This document shows positions 8,396 through 15,860 of a stretch of 64,000 nt of DNA, in pieces. Position 1 is the stretch's first letter, and every line of letters begins with the position of its first letter. This DNA is from an uncultured bacterium (lineage in GTDB: Bacteria; Bacillota; Clostridia; Peptostreptococcales; Anaerovoracaceae). The stretch lies in contig CAJMLL010000005.1 in NCBI GenBank assembly GCA_905214225.1, positions 1 through 64,000 on the forward strand. Reading direction: 5' to 3'. The translations under genes and the position numbers were made by a program. The notes below the pieces were generated by a model. It was given only the letters and a program-made list of their open reading frames with translations. It searched no databases and had not been told where the DNA came from.

Positions 8396-8884
8396 CTATT
8401 CTGTGGTGCCGCGGCCTCTGTCGTGCTTGCGCATATCCATCTTCAGGCGGACCAGCGCTTTCCGGCAGTCCAGCTTATTCATGTTATTTTCTCCGAGTAC
8501 GGTTGTCTCGGTTCCTTCCTTGCTTTTATTGGTGTCGATAATATTTCCGAGGTAGTCGTTCGTAACAACGAACTGGGCCGTGCGTCCGGAGAAGTGCAGT
8601 CCGGCTACGCAGATCCCTCTTCTGCCCAGCTGTTCGCAGGTGTTGGTGAAGTCAACGTCACTGTTTCCCCATCCGTCTGCGGAGATCAGAGCTCCGTCAG
8701 CACGCATGCAGTCTGCCATAATCGCGGCTCTGGTGCCGACTCTGATCTTATCGACATTATCATCCGGCGTACCGACGATGATGATTCCCATCAGATCGAC
8801 GTCTGTATCTTCTGATACCACTTCCAGAAGCGGATCCTGGAAATGATGAAGTGAAGTTTCCTTGGTTGATGGACCAATTCCCAT
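8396..8884 (-). CDS. prdE: Proline reductase cluster protein PrdE (PrdA C-terminal paralogue)
   Basis: A 162-residue cytoplasmic protein that parallels the part of PrdA downstream of its processing cysteine: IGPSTKETSLHHF matches PrdA IGPASKEMSRHY, DLMGIIIVGTPDDN matches DLCGVIFVGSPQIN, and VTNDYLGNIIDTNKSKEG matches VGNKYMNAMVDNNKSKSG. Known PrdE proteins are such stand-alone copies in prd clusters; their function is not settled. The N-terminus begins as MGIGPSTKE, almost exactly where PrdA is cut, so the protein is born in the shape of the mature fragment but has no pyruvoyl-forming Cys. AAAGGAG precedes the ATG. It follows prdD by 18 bp. Confidence 0.9.
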   Translation of the reverse strand: MGIGPSTKETSLHHFQDPLLEVVSEDTDVDLMGIIIVGTPDDNVDKIRVGTRAAIMADCMRADGALISADGWGNSDVDFTNTCEQLGRRGICVAGLHFSGRTAQFVVTNDYLGNIIDTNKSKEGTETTVLGENNMNKLDCRKALVRLKMDMRKHDRGRGTTE

Positions 8885-8902
8885 AGTTTTCTCCTTTCTC
8901 CA

Positions 8903-9673
8903 CTACTGCATGGAACGCAGAATTCCGTCTCTGTACTCATTCGGCGTGACGATAACCGGCATATTGCCCATATCGATGATGGACCGGCCTCCTATGGCGC
9001 CGCTCGGCTCATCCGGGAAGAGGTACATATCGTACATCGCGCCCTGTCCGGCAACCTGACGGATGATCACGATCTTCTTGCGTCCCGGACGCTCTACATC
9101 ATGATAAACGTGCTTTTCTGTGCAGTCATTGGCATTGAAATGCTTCATCTGGTTGCGGAATTCCTGTATGAACATGTCGCAGACCTCATGAGCCGCATAG
9201 CAGCCCTTACGCTCTTCCGACATGCCCGCCTTCATGGTGACATCAAAGGAAATGATGATGTCTCCAGTTTTTGGGGTGCTCGGACGGTCAAAGATAACCT
9301 GGTCCTTCAGATTGCCTTCTGAAGATCCGAACTCATGAGCCTGGATTCCTTCTGTGTCTACACCGGTCAGCATAAAGTACACACCGGTGAGGGTGTAGGT
9401 AACTCCCGTTCCGATAGCACCCAGGACCTTGGTGGAAATCGGAATAAAGTCCATAATCGTGTTGGTGTAGCGGTCATGGTCATCAGGCTGAATTACTTGC
9501 AAATCGATATGATCGATAAATTCTGACTTTTCCTCCGCCAGCTTGTCGAGCATATCCTTGCAGACCCTCATCTTCCCCTTCGAGTCGACTTCATTCTTCT
9601 CGCCAAAGTCAACATCGTTGATATGGAAGCATTTAATTTCCAGCCTTCCATGGTCAATTGTCTTATCCGGCAT
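8903..9673 (-). CDS. prdD: Proline reductase cluster protein PrdD (PrdA N-terminal-side paralogue)
   Basis: A 256-residue paralogue of the section of PrdA before the processing site. Shared segments include VTYTLTGVYFMLTGVDTEG (PrdA TRVLDGAVMMLTGTDDNG), EFGSSEGNLKDQVIFDRP (EFGSSEGYLDENIQWGRP) and IIRQVAGQGAMYDMYLFP (VKEIMGQGAMHDNFILP). It stops at YRDGILRSMQ, where PrdA reads LDGCIHALTC, so the protein ends just before the position of the pyruvoyl-forming cysteine. With prdE it therefore encodes the two halves of a PrdA-like core as separate genes. AAGGAGG lies upstream. A strong terminator separates it from prdB. Confidence 0.9.
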   Translation of the reverse strand: MPDKTIDHGRLEIKCFHINDVDFGEKNEVDSKGKMRVCKDMLDKLAEEKSEFIDHIDLQVIQPDDHDRYTNTIMDFIPISTKVLGAIGTGVTYTLTGVYFMLTGVDTEGIQAHEFGSSEGNLKDQVIFDRPSTPKTGDIIISFDVTMKAGMSEERKGCYAAHEVCDMFIQEFRNQMKHFNANDCTEKHVYHDVERPGRKKIVIIRQVAGQGAMYDMYLFPDEPSGAIGGRSIIDMGNMPVIVTPNEYRDGILRSMQ

Positions 9674-9735
9674 ATCTTTCCAACCTCCTTATTCTCAATT
9701 CTGTTAATATTTTACCACACTTCGTTAGTAAAAAA

Positions 9736-9757
9736 GGGGCAGATTTTAATCTGCCCC
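9736..9757 (-). terminator. Strong terminator between prdB and prdD
   Basis: GGGGCAGATT and AATCTGCCCC form a perfect stem followed by six T residues on the minus strand. It lies inside the prd gene series, 40 bp past the prdB stop, so prdDE probably receive only read-through or come from a weak local promoter. Confidence 0.9.
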
Positions 9758-9798
9758 CTGAAATGTCCATGTTCAGGATTCTCAGAATCCCCGAAGAC

Positions 9799-10524
9799 TT
9801 ACAGCTTAGCTGTGTACTCGTATGGCAGCGGAACAATCTTTCCCGGTGTCTCGATGTCTTCGAGTGCCTGCAGAGCACCCTTAACAATGTTCGTCTGCAT
9901 CTCAACGTTGTGCGGCTCACCACAGTTAGCACCCATCGGTACCAGCGGAGCTACGGCACGCGGAGTTCCCTGCTGACGTACAACTGGCGGAAGTGCGGCA
10001 ATGATTACCGTCGGAATTCCAGCAGCTTCAATCGCTCTCTGCACAATAACTGCAGAGCGGTGGCAGGTTCCTCAGCCAGCGGTCATGAGAACGCCGTCAA
10101 CATCTTCTTCTTTCAGTCTCTGTGCAATTGCAGGACCTGTCTTCTCTGTGAAGACCTGGATGTCTCCGCCGCCGCCCATGAATCCGTAATGGTACGGTGC
10201 TGTTTCCTTGATGAATCCCTCTTTTACGAGTTCATGCAGTCTGTCAATAGGGAACATGCAGTTGATGTCCTTATTAACGTCGGAGTTATCGTATCCACCA
10301 TGGGATACCATCAATTCATCATCTGTTACGTTGTCCGGAATCTCTCTGTAAGTTGTATCTCCAGCGAGGTTGAATCTCTCCTGAGTCTTCAGATGAACAC
10401 CAGCAGCTGTTGCGAATGCGATACGCATGTCCTTCAGCTTCTTTGTGCATGGTGTGAAAATTGACTTAGGAGTAATAGGTACAAAGATTTCAGACTGTAA
10501 TCCTTTAACTACAGTTAAGCTCAT
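9799..10524 (-). CDS. prdB: D-proline reductase selenoprotein PrdB (UGA read as selenocysteine)
   Basis: The selenium-containing subunit of D-proline reductase, which cleaves the proline ring reductively to 5-aminovalerate. The frame runs from ATG 10524, meets TGA at 10074-10072, and continues to a stop at 9799. The protein before the TGA ends DGVLMTAG and continues after it GTCHRSAVIVQRAIEAAG, so codon 151 lies in the U-G-T-C active-site motif known for PrdB. Full length is 241 residues, as expected for the family. A hairpin of SECIS type starts 14 nt after the UGA. TAGGAGG precedes the start. A standard gene finder would split it into two ORFs. Confidence 0.95.
10037..10057 (-). promoter_or_regulatory. 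Bacterial SECIS hairpin in prdB
   Basis: On the mRNA, CTCTGCA, loop GTTATTG and TGCAGAG form a perfect 7-bp stem that begins 14 nt after the UGA. The loop begins with G about 22 nt after the UGA, in the window described for bacterial SECIS elements. It should recruit SelB for selenocysteine insertion. Confidence 0.8.
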
Positions 10525-10535
10525 ATTGAATCCTC

Positions 10536-10844
10536 CTACTCTTTATCTTTCGAGTTTTTCTCAGCCATCTCTTTCTGACGTCTGAGGTACATATCATGAT
10601 TGCTGACGTACTTAGTATTGACGTCCGGACCGAGCTGCTCGATGAAACTCATGTTCCAGGCGACTTCCTGTCCGACTTTAAACGGATAGTCCGAAATGAC
10701 CATGCGGTTCGGTACTCTCAGATATCCCAGGCGTCCCTTAAGATCGACTGCAATACCCTCTTCGTGCACCTCTACGATGACACCTTCCATCCGGATAATT
10801 TTATCGCCATACTTCAGTTCTTTCGTCTCAATCTTATTAGTCAT
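10536..10844 (-). CDS. Small prd-cluster protein (CBO2463/CBO2479-like, OB or S1-like fold)
   Basis: A 102-residue protein of unknown function, starting at the ATG of MTNKIETKELKYGDK. Its middle (IRMEGVIVEVHEEGIAVDLKGRLGYLRVPNRMVI) has the alternating pattern of a small beta-barrel like an S1 or OB domain. I recall similar proteins from clostridial prd clusters under the name CBO2463/CBO2479 domain, but could not check. The start codon overlaps the last codons and stop of prdA by 8 bp, so translation is probably coupled to PrdA synthesis. prdB follows 11 bp downstream. Its place between the two enzyme subunits suggests a role in PrdA maturation or assembly, which is inference. Confidence 0.7.
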   Translation of the reverse strand: MTNKIETKELKYGDKIIRMEGVIVEVHEEGIAVDLKGRLGYLRVPNRMVISDYPFKVGQEVAWNMSFIEQLGPDVNTKYVSNHDMYLRRQKEMAEKNSKDKE

Positions 10845-12702
10845 ACTTCTCTTTTCTCTTCTGGGACATCGGCAGGGACTGCTCGTTCTCTTCGAGTTCA
10901 ATCTTCTCGCCGGATGCTTCCTCGATCAGTTCAACATTGTTCTGCTTAACTGCCGGATTCCACTTTCTCTCAGGTGCCTTTACAGACTCGCCGGCCATCT
11001 CAGCCTTCAGCATGTACATAGCACGTGTTGCATCCTCTGGTGCCAGAGTGTTGCATCCCAGTACCTCGTTCTCGATACCGGACTTGGACTTGTTGTTGTC
11101 AACCATAGCGTTCATGTACTTGTTTCCAACTACCAGAGCACCCTGGTTAGCGCAGAAGCTCATTCCTACTACCGGAATTCCTCTCATACCGATCTGCTCG
11201 ATGTGGCTGGAGAAGTCGATGTGGTTGTTTCCGAATCCCTCTGTTGTTACGATCGCACCGTCAACGTCCAGAGCCTCAACCATCATTCCCAGACGACGGG
11301 ATACATAGTACTTCTCAGCGTTGATCTGCGGGGATCCTACGAAAATAACTCCGCAGAGGTCGATTTCAGGATCGTTCAGAGCTTCCAGGACAACCGGCTC
11401 TCTCCAGTAATGTCTGGACATTTCCTTGGATGCAGGTCCGATGCATGTCAGAGCATGAATGCAGCCGTCCAGTACTTCCAGAGGTGAGCACATTACAGGA
11501 ACGTTTCCGAGTTCTACGTTCGGTCTAGCTCCCAGAACTCCGACTGGCTCTACCGGCAGGATGAAGTTATCATGCATAGCACCCTGTCCCATGATTTCCT
11601 TAACGATGACAACCTTCTTCTTTCCAGGATGACGGAACTGCTCGAACTTCTCTGTGTCAACAACCAGGGAATCATCCAGATCCTTCATTGCCTCACGGAT
11701 TTCCTGTGTAACAACGTCGAATGCTGTATGAGCTGCGATCGGTCCACGTCTCTCCATGTTGGTCTTAGCCTGGATAGTAACCTGACCCTTGATGAAGATT
11801 TCACCCTTCTCCGGGCAGCCCGGACGTCCCCACTGAATGTTCTCGTCGAGGTATCCCTCGGAAGAACCGAACTCACCGATCTGAACGCCATTGTCATCTG
11901 TTCCTGTCAGCATCATTACTGCACCGTCCAGAACTCTGGTTGTGCCTGTTCCGAGCAGGTCGTCGCCTTCCTTTGTAGCGATCGGCTGAACGTCCATGAT
12001 TGTCTCGGAATATGTATGATACTTATCCGGTGTGATGATCTCGAGCTTGAAGTCGTGAACCAGCTCCTGGTCAGCAATTACATCCTTCTCAATACCTTCA
12101 CGGATGTAAAGAGTTGTTCCTTCGATCTTTGTCTCCGGTCCTCTCTTAACCTCTGTGATCTTATAGTGCTTTCTTGTCAGGTCTCTTACAACCTTGCCCT
12201 CAGCCTCTTCTTCTGCCGGTGCTGCTGCGCCTGCAACCTGAGCTGCTACTGCAGCCGGTGCTGCCGGTGCTGCTGCGCTTCCGCCGAATACTCCTGTAGG
12301 AATCTCCAGATCGATGTCTTTTCCTTCACCGATGTGGATCTTCATCATGCCGCCTGCTACTGCAGCCGGTGCTGCTGCAGGAGCTGCTGCCGGTGCTGCT
12401 TCCTCAGCCGGAGCCTCTTCTTCTGCAGGAGCTGCTTCTTCAGCCGGAGCCTCAGTGTAACCCTTCAGATTGTCTGCCGTCAGAGCGGTCAGAGAATCGC
12501 AGGTCTTAGTCATTGTTGCGCCGATAACCTGTCCGATTGTCAGTGCGCCGTCGAGATTCAGAAGTCCGGACTCAACGAGATCGTCGAAGATAGCCGGATC
12601 TTCCAGGTTGGATGCCTGAATTACTGTGCCTTCCTCTGCTCTGCAGCACAGTACTGCTGGATCCTTAGCATGTTCTTTAGCTGTTTCAGCTGAAATGGAC
12701 AT
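10837..12702 (-). CDS. prdA: D-proline reductase proprotein PrdA
   Basis: A 621-residue proprotein of the pyruvoyl- and selenium-dependent D-proline reductase. Autocleavage before a cysteine makes two subunits and leaves a pyruvoyl group that binds the proline amine. The site is visible as HALTCIGPASKEMSRHYW with Cys420, matching the known processed cysteine at about position 421. Residues 1-83 form an N-terminal domain (DPAVLCCRAEEGT), followed by an Ala-Pro-Glu linker (about 84-116), a short conserved module (GMMKIHIGEGKDIDLEIP, about 118-136), a second Ala-rich linker (about 142-168), and the main enzyme region. The linkers resemble the flexible hinges of swinging-arm proteins. AAAGGAGG precedes the ATG. 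Neighbours are prdB and a partial copy of its own N-terminus. Confidence 0.96.
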   Translation of the reverse strand: MSISAETAKEHAKDPAVLCCRAEEGTVIQASNLEDPAIFDDLVESGLLNLDGALTIGQVIGATMTKTCDSLTALTADNLKGYTEAPAEEAAPAEEEAPAEEAAPAAAPAAAPAAVAGGMMKIHIGEGKDIDLEIPTGVFGGSAAAPAAPAAVAAQVAGAAAPAEEEAEGKVVRDLTRKHYKITEVKRGPETKIEGTTLYIREGIEKDVIADQELVHDFKLEIITPDKYHTYSETIMDVQPIATKEGDDLLGTGTTRVLDGAVMMLTGTDDNGVQIGEFGSSEGYLDENIQWGRPGCPEKGEIFIKGQVTIQAKTNMERRGPIAAHTAFDVVTQEIREAMKDLDDSLVVDTEKFEQFRHPGKKKVVIVKEIMGQGAMHDNFILPVEPVGVLGARPNVELGNVPVMCSPLEVLDGCIHALTCIGPASKEMSRHYWREPVVLEALNDPEIDLCGVIFVGSPQINAEKYYVSRRLGMMVEALDVDGAIVTTEGFGNNHIDFSSHIEQIGMRGIPVVGMSFCANQGALVVGNKYMNAMVDNNKSKSGIENEVLGCNTLAPEDATRAMYMLKAEMAGESVKAPERKWNPAVKQNNVELIEEASGEKIELEENEQSLPMSQKRKEKYD

Positions 12703-12734
12703 ATACGTTTCCTCCTTTAACTTTTCAGCACTAT

Positions 12735-13184
12735 TTAACGGTCAGCAGGTGCTTCTCCGCCGAATACCCATGTCGGGACTTCCAGGTCAATGTCCTTTCC
12801 TTCGCCGATATGGATCTTCATCATGCCGCCTGTTACGGCAGCAGATACCGTTGCACCAGACAGAGCTGCCGGAGCCGGCGTCTCTGTGGTTTCGCTTGTT
12901 TCATCCTCTGCTGCATCTTCATCAGCTCCTGCTTCGGAATAATCCTTCAGGTTGTCTGGTGTCAGAGCAGTCAGTGAATCCTCTGTTTTTGTCAGGGTTG
13001 CACCGAGAACCTGTCCGATTGTCAGTGCTCCGTCAATATTCAGCAGTCCGGAATCAACCAGATCTGGGAAGATCGTAGGGTCTTCCAGATTATGTGATGT
13101 AATGACGGTTCCCTCTTCTGCCCTGCAGCACAGTACTGCAGGATCGCCGGAATGTTCTTTCGCGTATTCTTCTGAAATAGACAT
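12735..13184 (-). CDS. Free-standing duplicate of the PrdA N-terminal region
   Basis: A 149-residue protein that repeats the first part of PrdA almost residue for residue: both start MSIS, then AKEH, DPAVLCCRAEEGTVI, NLEDP, SGLLN-DGALTIGQV-GAT and DSLTAL. The Pro-Ala-Glu linker is present but has diverged to an acidic, threonine-rich one. The copy resumes as GGMMKIHIGEGKDIDLEVPTWVFGG and stops there, where PrdA enters its second linker. There is no catalytic region and no frameshift, so it looks like a maintained short gene. AGGAGG is ideally placed for the ATG at 13184. It lies 32 bp upstream of prdA and downstream of a structured leader. I do not know a described function. Confidence 0.85.
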   Translation of the reverse strand: MSISEEYAKEHSGDPAVLCCRAEEGTVITSHNLEDPTIFPDLVDSGLLNIDGALTIGQVLGATLTKTEDSLTALTPDNLKDYSEAGADEDAAEDETSETTETPAPAALSGATVSAAVTGGMMKIHIGEGKDIDLEVPTWVFGGEAPADR

Positions 13185-13240
13185 TGGTTTCTCCTCCTCT
13201 TTTTGCAATCATTGTGTCTGCAAGTTACAGATATATAGGC

Positions 13241-13373
13241 AAACGGTCGATATGCCTCAAAAGCTCGACGGATTCGGGGGTTCCGCTTCCCTCTTGAAAA
13301 GTTATCTTTTGTCGATTAACCTGAGCGCCGGGGCGGCAGAAAGCTTCCCCCGCGCTCCCACGATCTTCCGTTT
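13241..13373 (-). ncRNA. Candidate structured cis-regulatory RNA in the prd operon
   Basis: A 240-bp gap between prdC and the PrdA-N copy has no gene. On the minus strand AAACGG (13373-13368) pairs with CCGTTT (13246-13241), extended by GAT/ATC after a two-by-two internal loop. Inside lie a GC-rich hairpin (13323-13357, GAGCGC-GGGG arms), an AAAAG/CTTTT hairpin, a TCGAC/GTCGA helix (13311-13315 with 13265-13269) and a competing CAAAAG/CTTTTG pairing. A segment CCCGAATCCGTC recalls a conserved piece of ydaO-type (c-di-AMP) riboswitches as I remember them, but I cannot assign the class. The arrangement suggests a riboswitch or protein-bound leader ahead of the enzyme genes. Confidence 0.5.
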
Positions 13374-13449
13374 TCTATCAAATATTAATTGCCCTTAATT
13401 AAATTGGCAAATCGGTTTTTTCTATTCGAAATTTCTATCTGAAATTCTC

Positions 13450-14772
13450 CTAGAAATCAATATCCTGGCTGACTTCTCTGGATACAGTCATGTGTCTGTA
13501 CAGCGGATGGCCAATCGTTCTCATCATATGGTCGGTCAGGTGGAATACCTTCAGTCCCATCTTAGGAGCGGATGCCATTACAGTGTTGGAACAGTCAGAG
13601 CAGTTTCCGATCAGGATATATTCGCATTTATCCTTCTTAAACTGCATGTTGTTCTTAACCTGTCCAGGACAGATTCCCGGACGCTCACACTTCAGAGATC
13701 CGTTCTTCTGTTCCTGAGCCTGCTTGCACTTGCATACAGAGATTACTTCGCCGTTCATCTTCTTTACAACGTCTCTGAGTCTGTCCTCTGTTCCGCTGCA
13801 TGCGCAGACCAGAATACCACACTTGGCGCCGTGAAGATCCGGGAACGGAATGCTGACCAGAATCGCTCCGGAGGACTTGGTAACTGGGGAATCCAGTGTT
13901 GTCGGTCTTCCTGTGAACGGTCCTCCGAGAAGGATTTCACCGTACTCGCCGTCAATTCCGCCGGCTTTCTCGATCATATCATTAACAGAAGTTCCAACCG
14001 GTACGTCGAAGAAGACGTGCGGCTCGCTTCCGCCGTTCAGCTTTCCGCGGACGGTCATGTCCTTGGAATAGGATGGCTTTCTTTCTTCAATGGCTTCACA
14101 TACTCTTGCGCATGTCTCGCAGTTGATGACAATTGCGTTGGCAGCGGATGGCAGCTGTGAAGGCTCGAGCTCGATGCCCAGGCACTCTCTTACGACTGCA
14201 CGCTCCTCTCCTTCCGGATAAATGTCTGCCAGAAGATGCATGGATACGTCCGGTCTGTCCTTGATTGCTGCATCGATTGTCTTGATTGCTTTATGATGCT
14301 TTCTCTTGATTGCGATGATTACCTTGGAAGCATTGGAGATTTCCTTTGCATATTCTGCTCCGCGGATAACCTTCTCCGGATCCTGTTCCAGACGTGCGAT
14401 GTTGTGTGCCAGTCCCGGCTCACACTCGGATGCGTTTACGAGGATATATCCATCCTTCAGATCGCAGTCCAGCTTAACGCCTGTCGGGAATCCTGCACCG
14501 CCCTGTCCGACGACTCCGGCTTCCTTGACCATATCCAGCTTGCTGCCTTCCTTGATCTTCTCATACTCATCCGGCTGCTCATCGTCAGCTTTAATAATGA
14601 TGCGGTCGTCCAGAACATCCTCAACTGTTCCGTAAACACTGGAGAAAATGTTAGCTCCCAGTCCTGTCGGCTCTGCAATCAGCGTACCTTTCTTAACCCT
14701 GTCGCCCTTCTTGACGATCGGTGCACACGGTTTGCCGACATGCTGCCGGAGCAAAATCTGTAAATTGTCCAT
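13450..14772 (-). CDS. prdC: Proline reductase electron-transfer protein PrdC (RnfC-like)
   Basis: A 440-residue cytoplasmic flavo/iron-sulfur protein related to RnfC, thought to pass electrons from NADH to proline reductase and perhaps to the Rnf complex. The N-terminal part has the RnfC-type barrel (CAPIVKKGDRVKKGTLIAEP) and the glycine-rich VGQGGAGFPTGVKL at residues 87-101, the flavin and NADH binding fold. The C-terminal part is rich in cysteines (CGILVCACSGTED, VCKCKQAQ, CERPGIC, GNCSDCSN), suggesting Fe-S clusters or redox thiols. No in-frame UGA is present. GAGGAGTG precedes the ATG. It heads the prd series; a downstream structured leader may set the ratio of PrdC to enzyme. Confidence 0.93.
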   Translation of the reverse strand: MDNLQILLRQHVGKPCAPIVKKGDRVKKGTLIAEPTGLGANIFSSVYGTVEDVLDDRIIIKADDEQPDEYEKIKEGSKLDMVKEAGVVGQGGAGFPTGVKLDCDLKDGYILVNASECEPGLAHNIARLEQDPEKVIRGAEYAKEISNASKVIIAIKRKHHKAIKTIDAAIKDRPDVSMHLLADIYPEGEERAVVRECLGIELEPSQLPSAANAIVINCETCARVCEAIEERKPSYSKDMTVRGKLNGGSEPHVFFDVPVGTSVNDMIEKAGGIDGEYGEILLGGPFTGRPTTLDSPVTKSSGAILVSIPFPDLHGAKCGILVCACSGTEDRLRDVVKKMNGEVISVCKCKQAQEQKNGSLKCERPGICPGQVKNNMQFKKDKCEYILIGNCSDCSNTVMASAPKMGLKVFHLTDHMMRTIGHPLYRHMTVSREVSQDIDF

Positions 14773-15641
14773 ACTGTTACACTCCTCTTAGCCTAACACT
14801 TCTATTTTATTCAATACCAGGTATCTGGATTTTCACTAAGTTATTGTTAATTACTCGACAGGTTAACGTGATAATTTTCTAAATATTAGCGCCGGTAACA
14901 GAATGCCCGGAAAAACACAGTCCGATCACTGGTTTCTGTCCATCCTTCCTGCCGGATTTTCCTCCGGAAGTCTGGATGTATAAGAATACATAATTGTGAT
15001 TCGATTAACTATGTCGCTTACGAATACCTCATCGCAACCTCATGTACATTTACAATATCACATCTTCAACAGGATTGCAATGAAATTATTAAAAAAATAA
15101 CAGAGTTTTATCAGTCCTTTTATCATTGGCATTTCAATGCTTTTCCGATTTTCATCAATAATACGACTGAACCGCGTTCTATTCAGCGGTTTATTGTTTT
15201 TCCCCCACTATGGACGATTGATGACATTTTAAAACTTCTATCGATCTATAATTTATTTAAATCGGAGCTCTTCCCATTCTGCTGTCAAAAATAATTGGAA
15301 ACCACCACATGATTTGTCCGTTTTTCCTGTGATTTTTTTATCGATCGAACACAACGTTTTCCCCAGCTCAATCGTTTCCCGCACCCCTCGTCAAAAGAGA
15401 GGTAATTTTTATCCTATTTTTCTGCTTTTCTTCTCCTTAAATCCCGATCACAGTACCAGAATTTCAAAGCTCCGGACAATCGGTACACTGTATACACGAT
15501 ACCCCCTCTTATTTTTTGACTCGTCTGTCTTTCAATCAATTGTTGCAAATAAAATCAGATAGATATATCTAATCAATATAATTTTACTCATTTCTATCGA
15601 TTTTCTTTTGGATTATAGTTCTAATCTTTTACATTTTACGA

Positions 15642-15647
15642 TATAAT
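15642..15647 (+). promoter_or_regulatory. Possible -10 box of the TetR gene
   Basis: Perfect TATAAT on the plus strand 214 bp before the TetR start, with only a weak -35 (TTCTAA, 17 bp upstream). The palindrome at 15696-15709 would lie about 50 bp downstream of it, in the transcribed leader. Confidence 0.3.
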
Positions 15648-15695
15648 ATTATCTAATACATCTTGATTTACGTATACAATTCCAAGGTATTGAGG

Positions 15696-15709
15696 TCCCG
15701 GATCCGGGA
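15696..15709. promoter_or_regulatory. Perfect 14-bp palindrome, candidate TetR operator
   Basis: TCCCGGATCCGGGA lies 151 bp upstream of a TetR start codon, in otherwise AT-rich DNA. Length and symmetry suit a TetR dimer. No second copy was found at prdC. Confidence 0.45.
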
Positions 15710-15860
15710 TCGGACAGCATCCTGATTTTTTCACGGGATACTCCATAATTACAAAACACATAAAGACAGCAGAATACCCGGGTGATTCCGGAGAGGTCCA
15801 TCCTTATGTATTCATCTGCATAACGATCATGAAAAATAAAAGAAAGAGGTAAGTAAAAAC

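Larger units (their letters stand above)
14773..15860. other. 1.1-kb intergenic region between prdC and a TetR gene
   Basis: No convincing gene. The region is clearly more AT-rich than its neighbours. Near prdC there is a possible minus-strand promoter (TTAGTG, 17 bp, TATTGA) overlapped by ATCCAGATACCTGGTAT, which has inverted-repeat character. A frame with no stop runs on the plus strand from before 14940 to a TAA at 15292, but it has no ATG start or ribosome binding site. Near the TetR gene lies the perfect palindrome TCCCGGATCCGGGA. Confidence 0.4.

Noticed and set aside
10072..10074. TGA as a nonsense mutation or sequencing error splitting prdB
   Set aside because: The family is a known selenoprotein at exactly this motif, and a SECIS-like hairpin follows.
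12200..12460. GC-rich repeated stretch that looked like a tandem repeat element
   Set aside because: It is the coding sequence of the Ala-Pro-Glu linkers of PrdA; the repetition reflects protein composition.
13323..13357. GC-rich hairpin after prdC as a terminator
   Set aside because: No T-tract follows on either strand, and the hairpin sits within a larger set of complementary arms.
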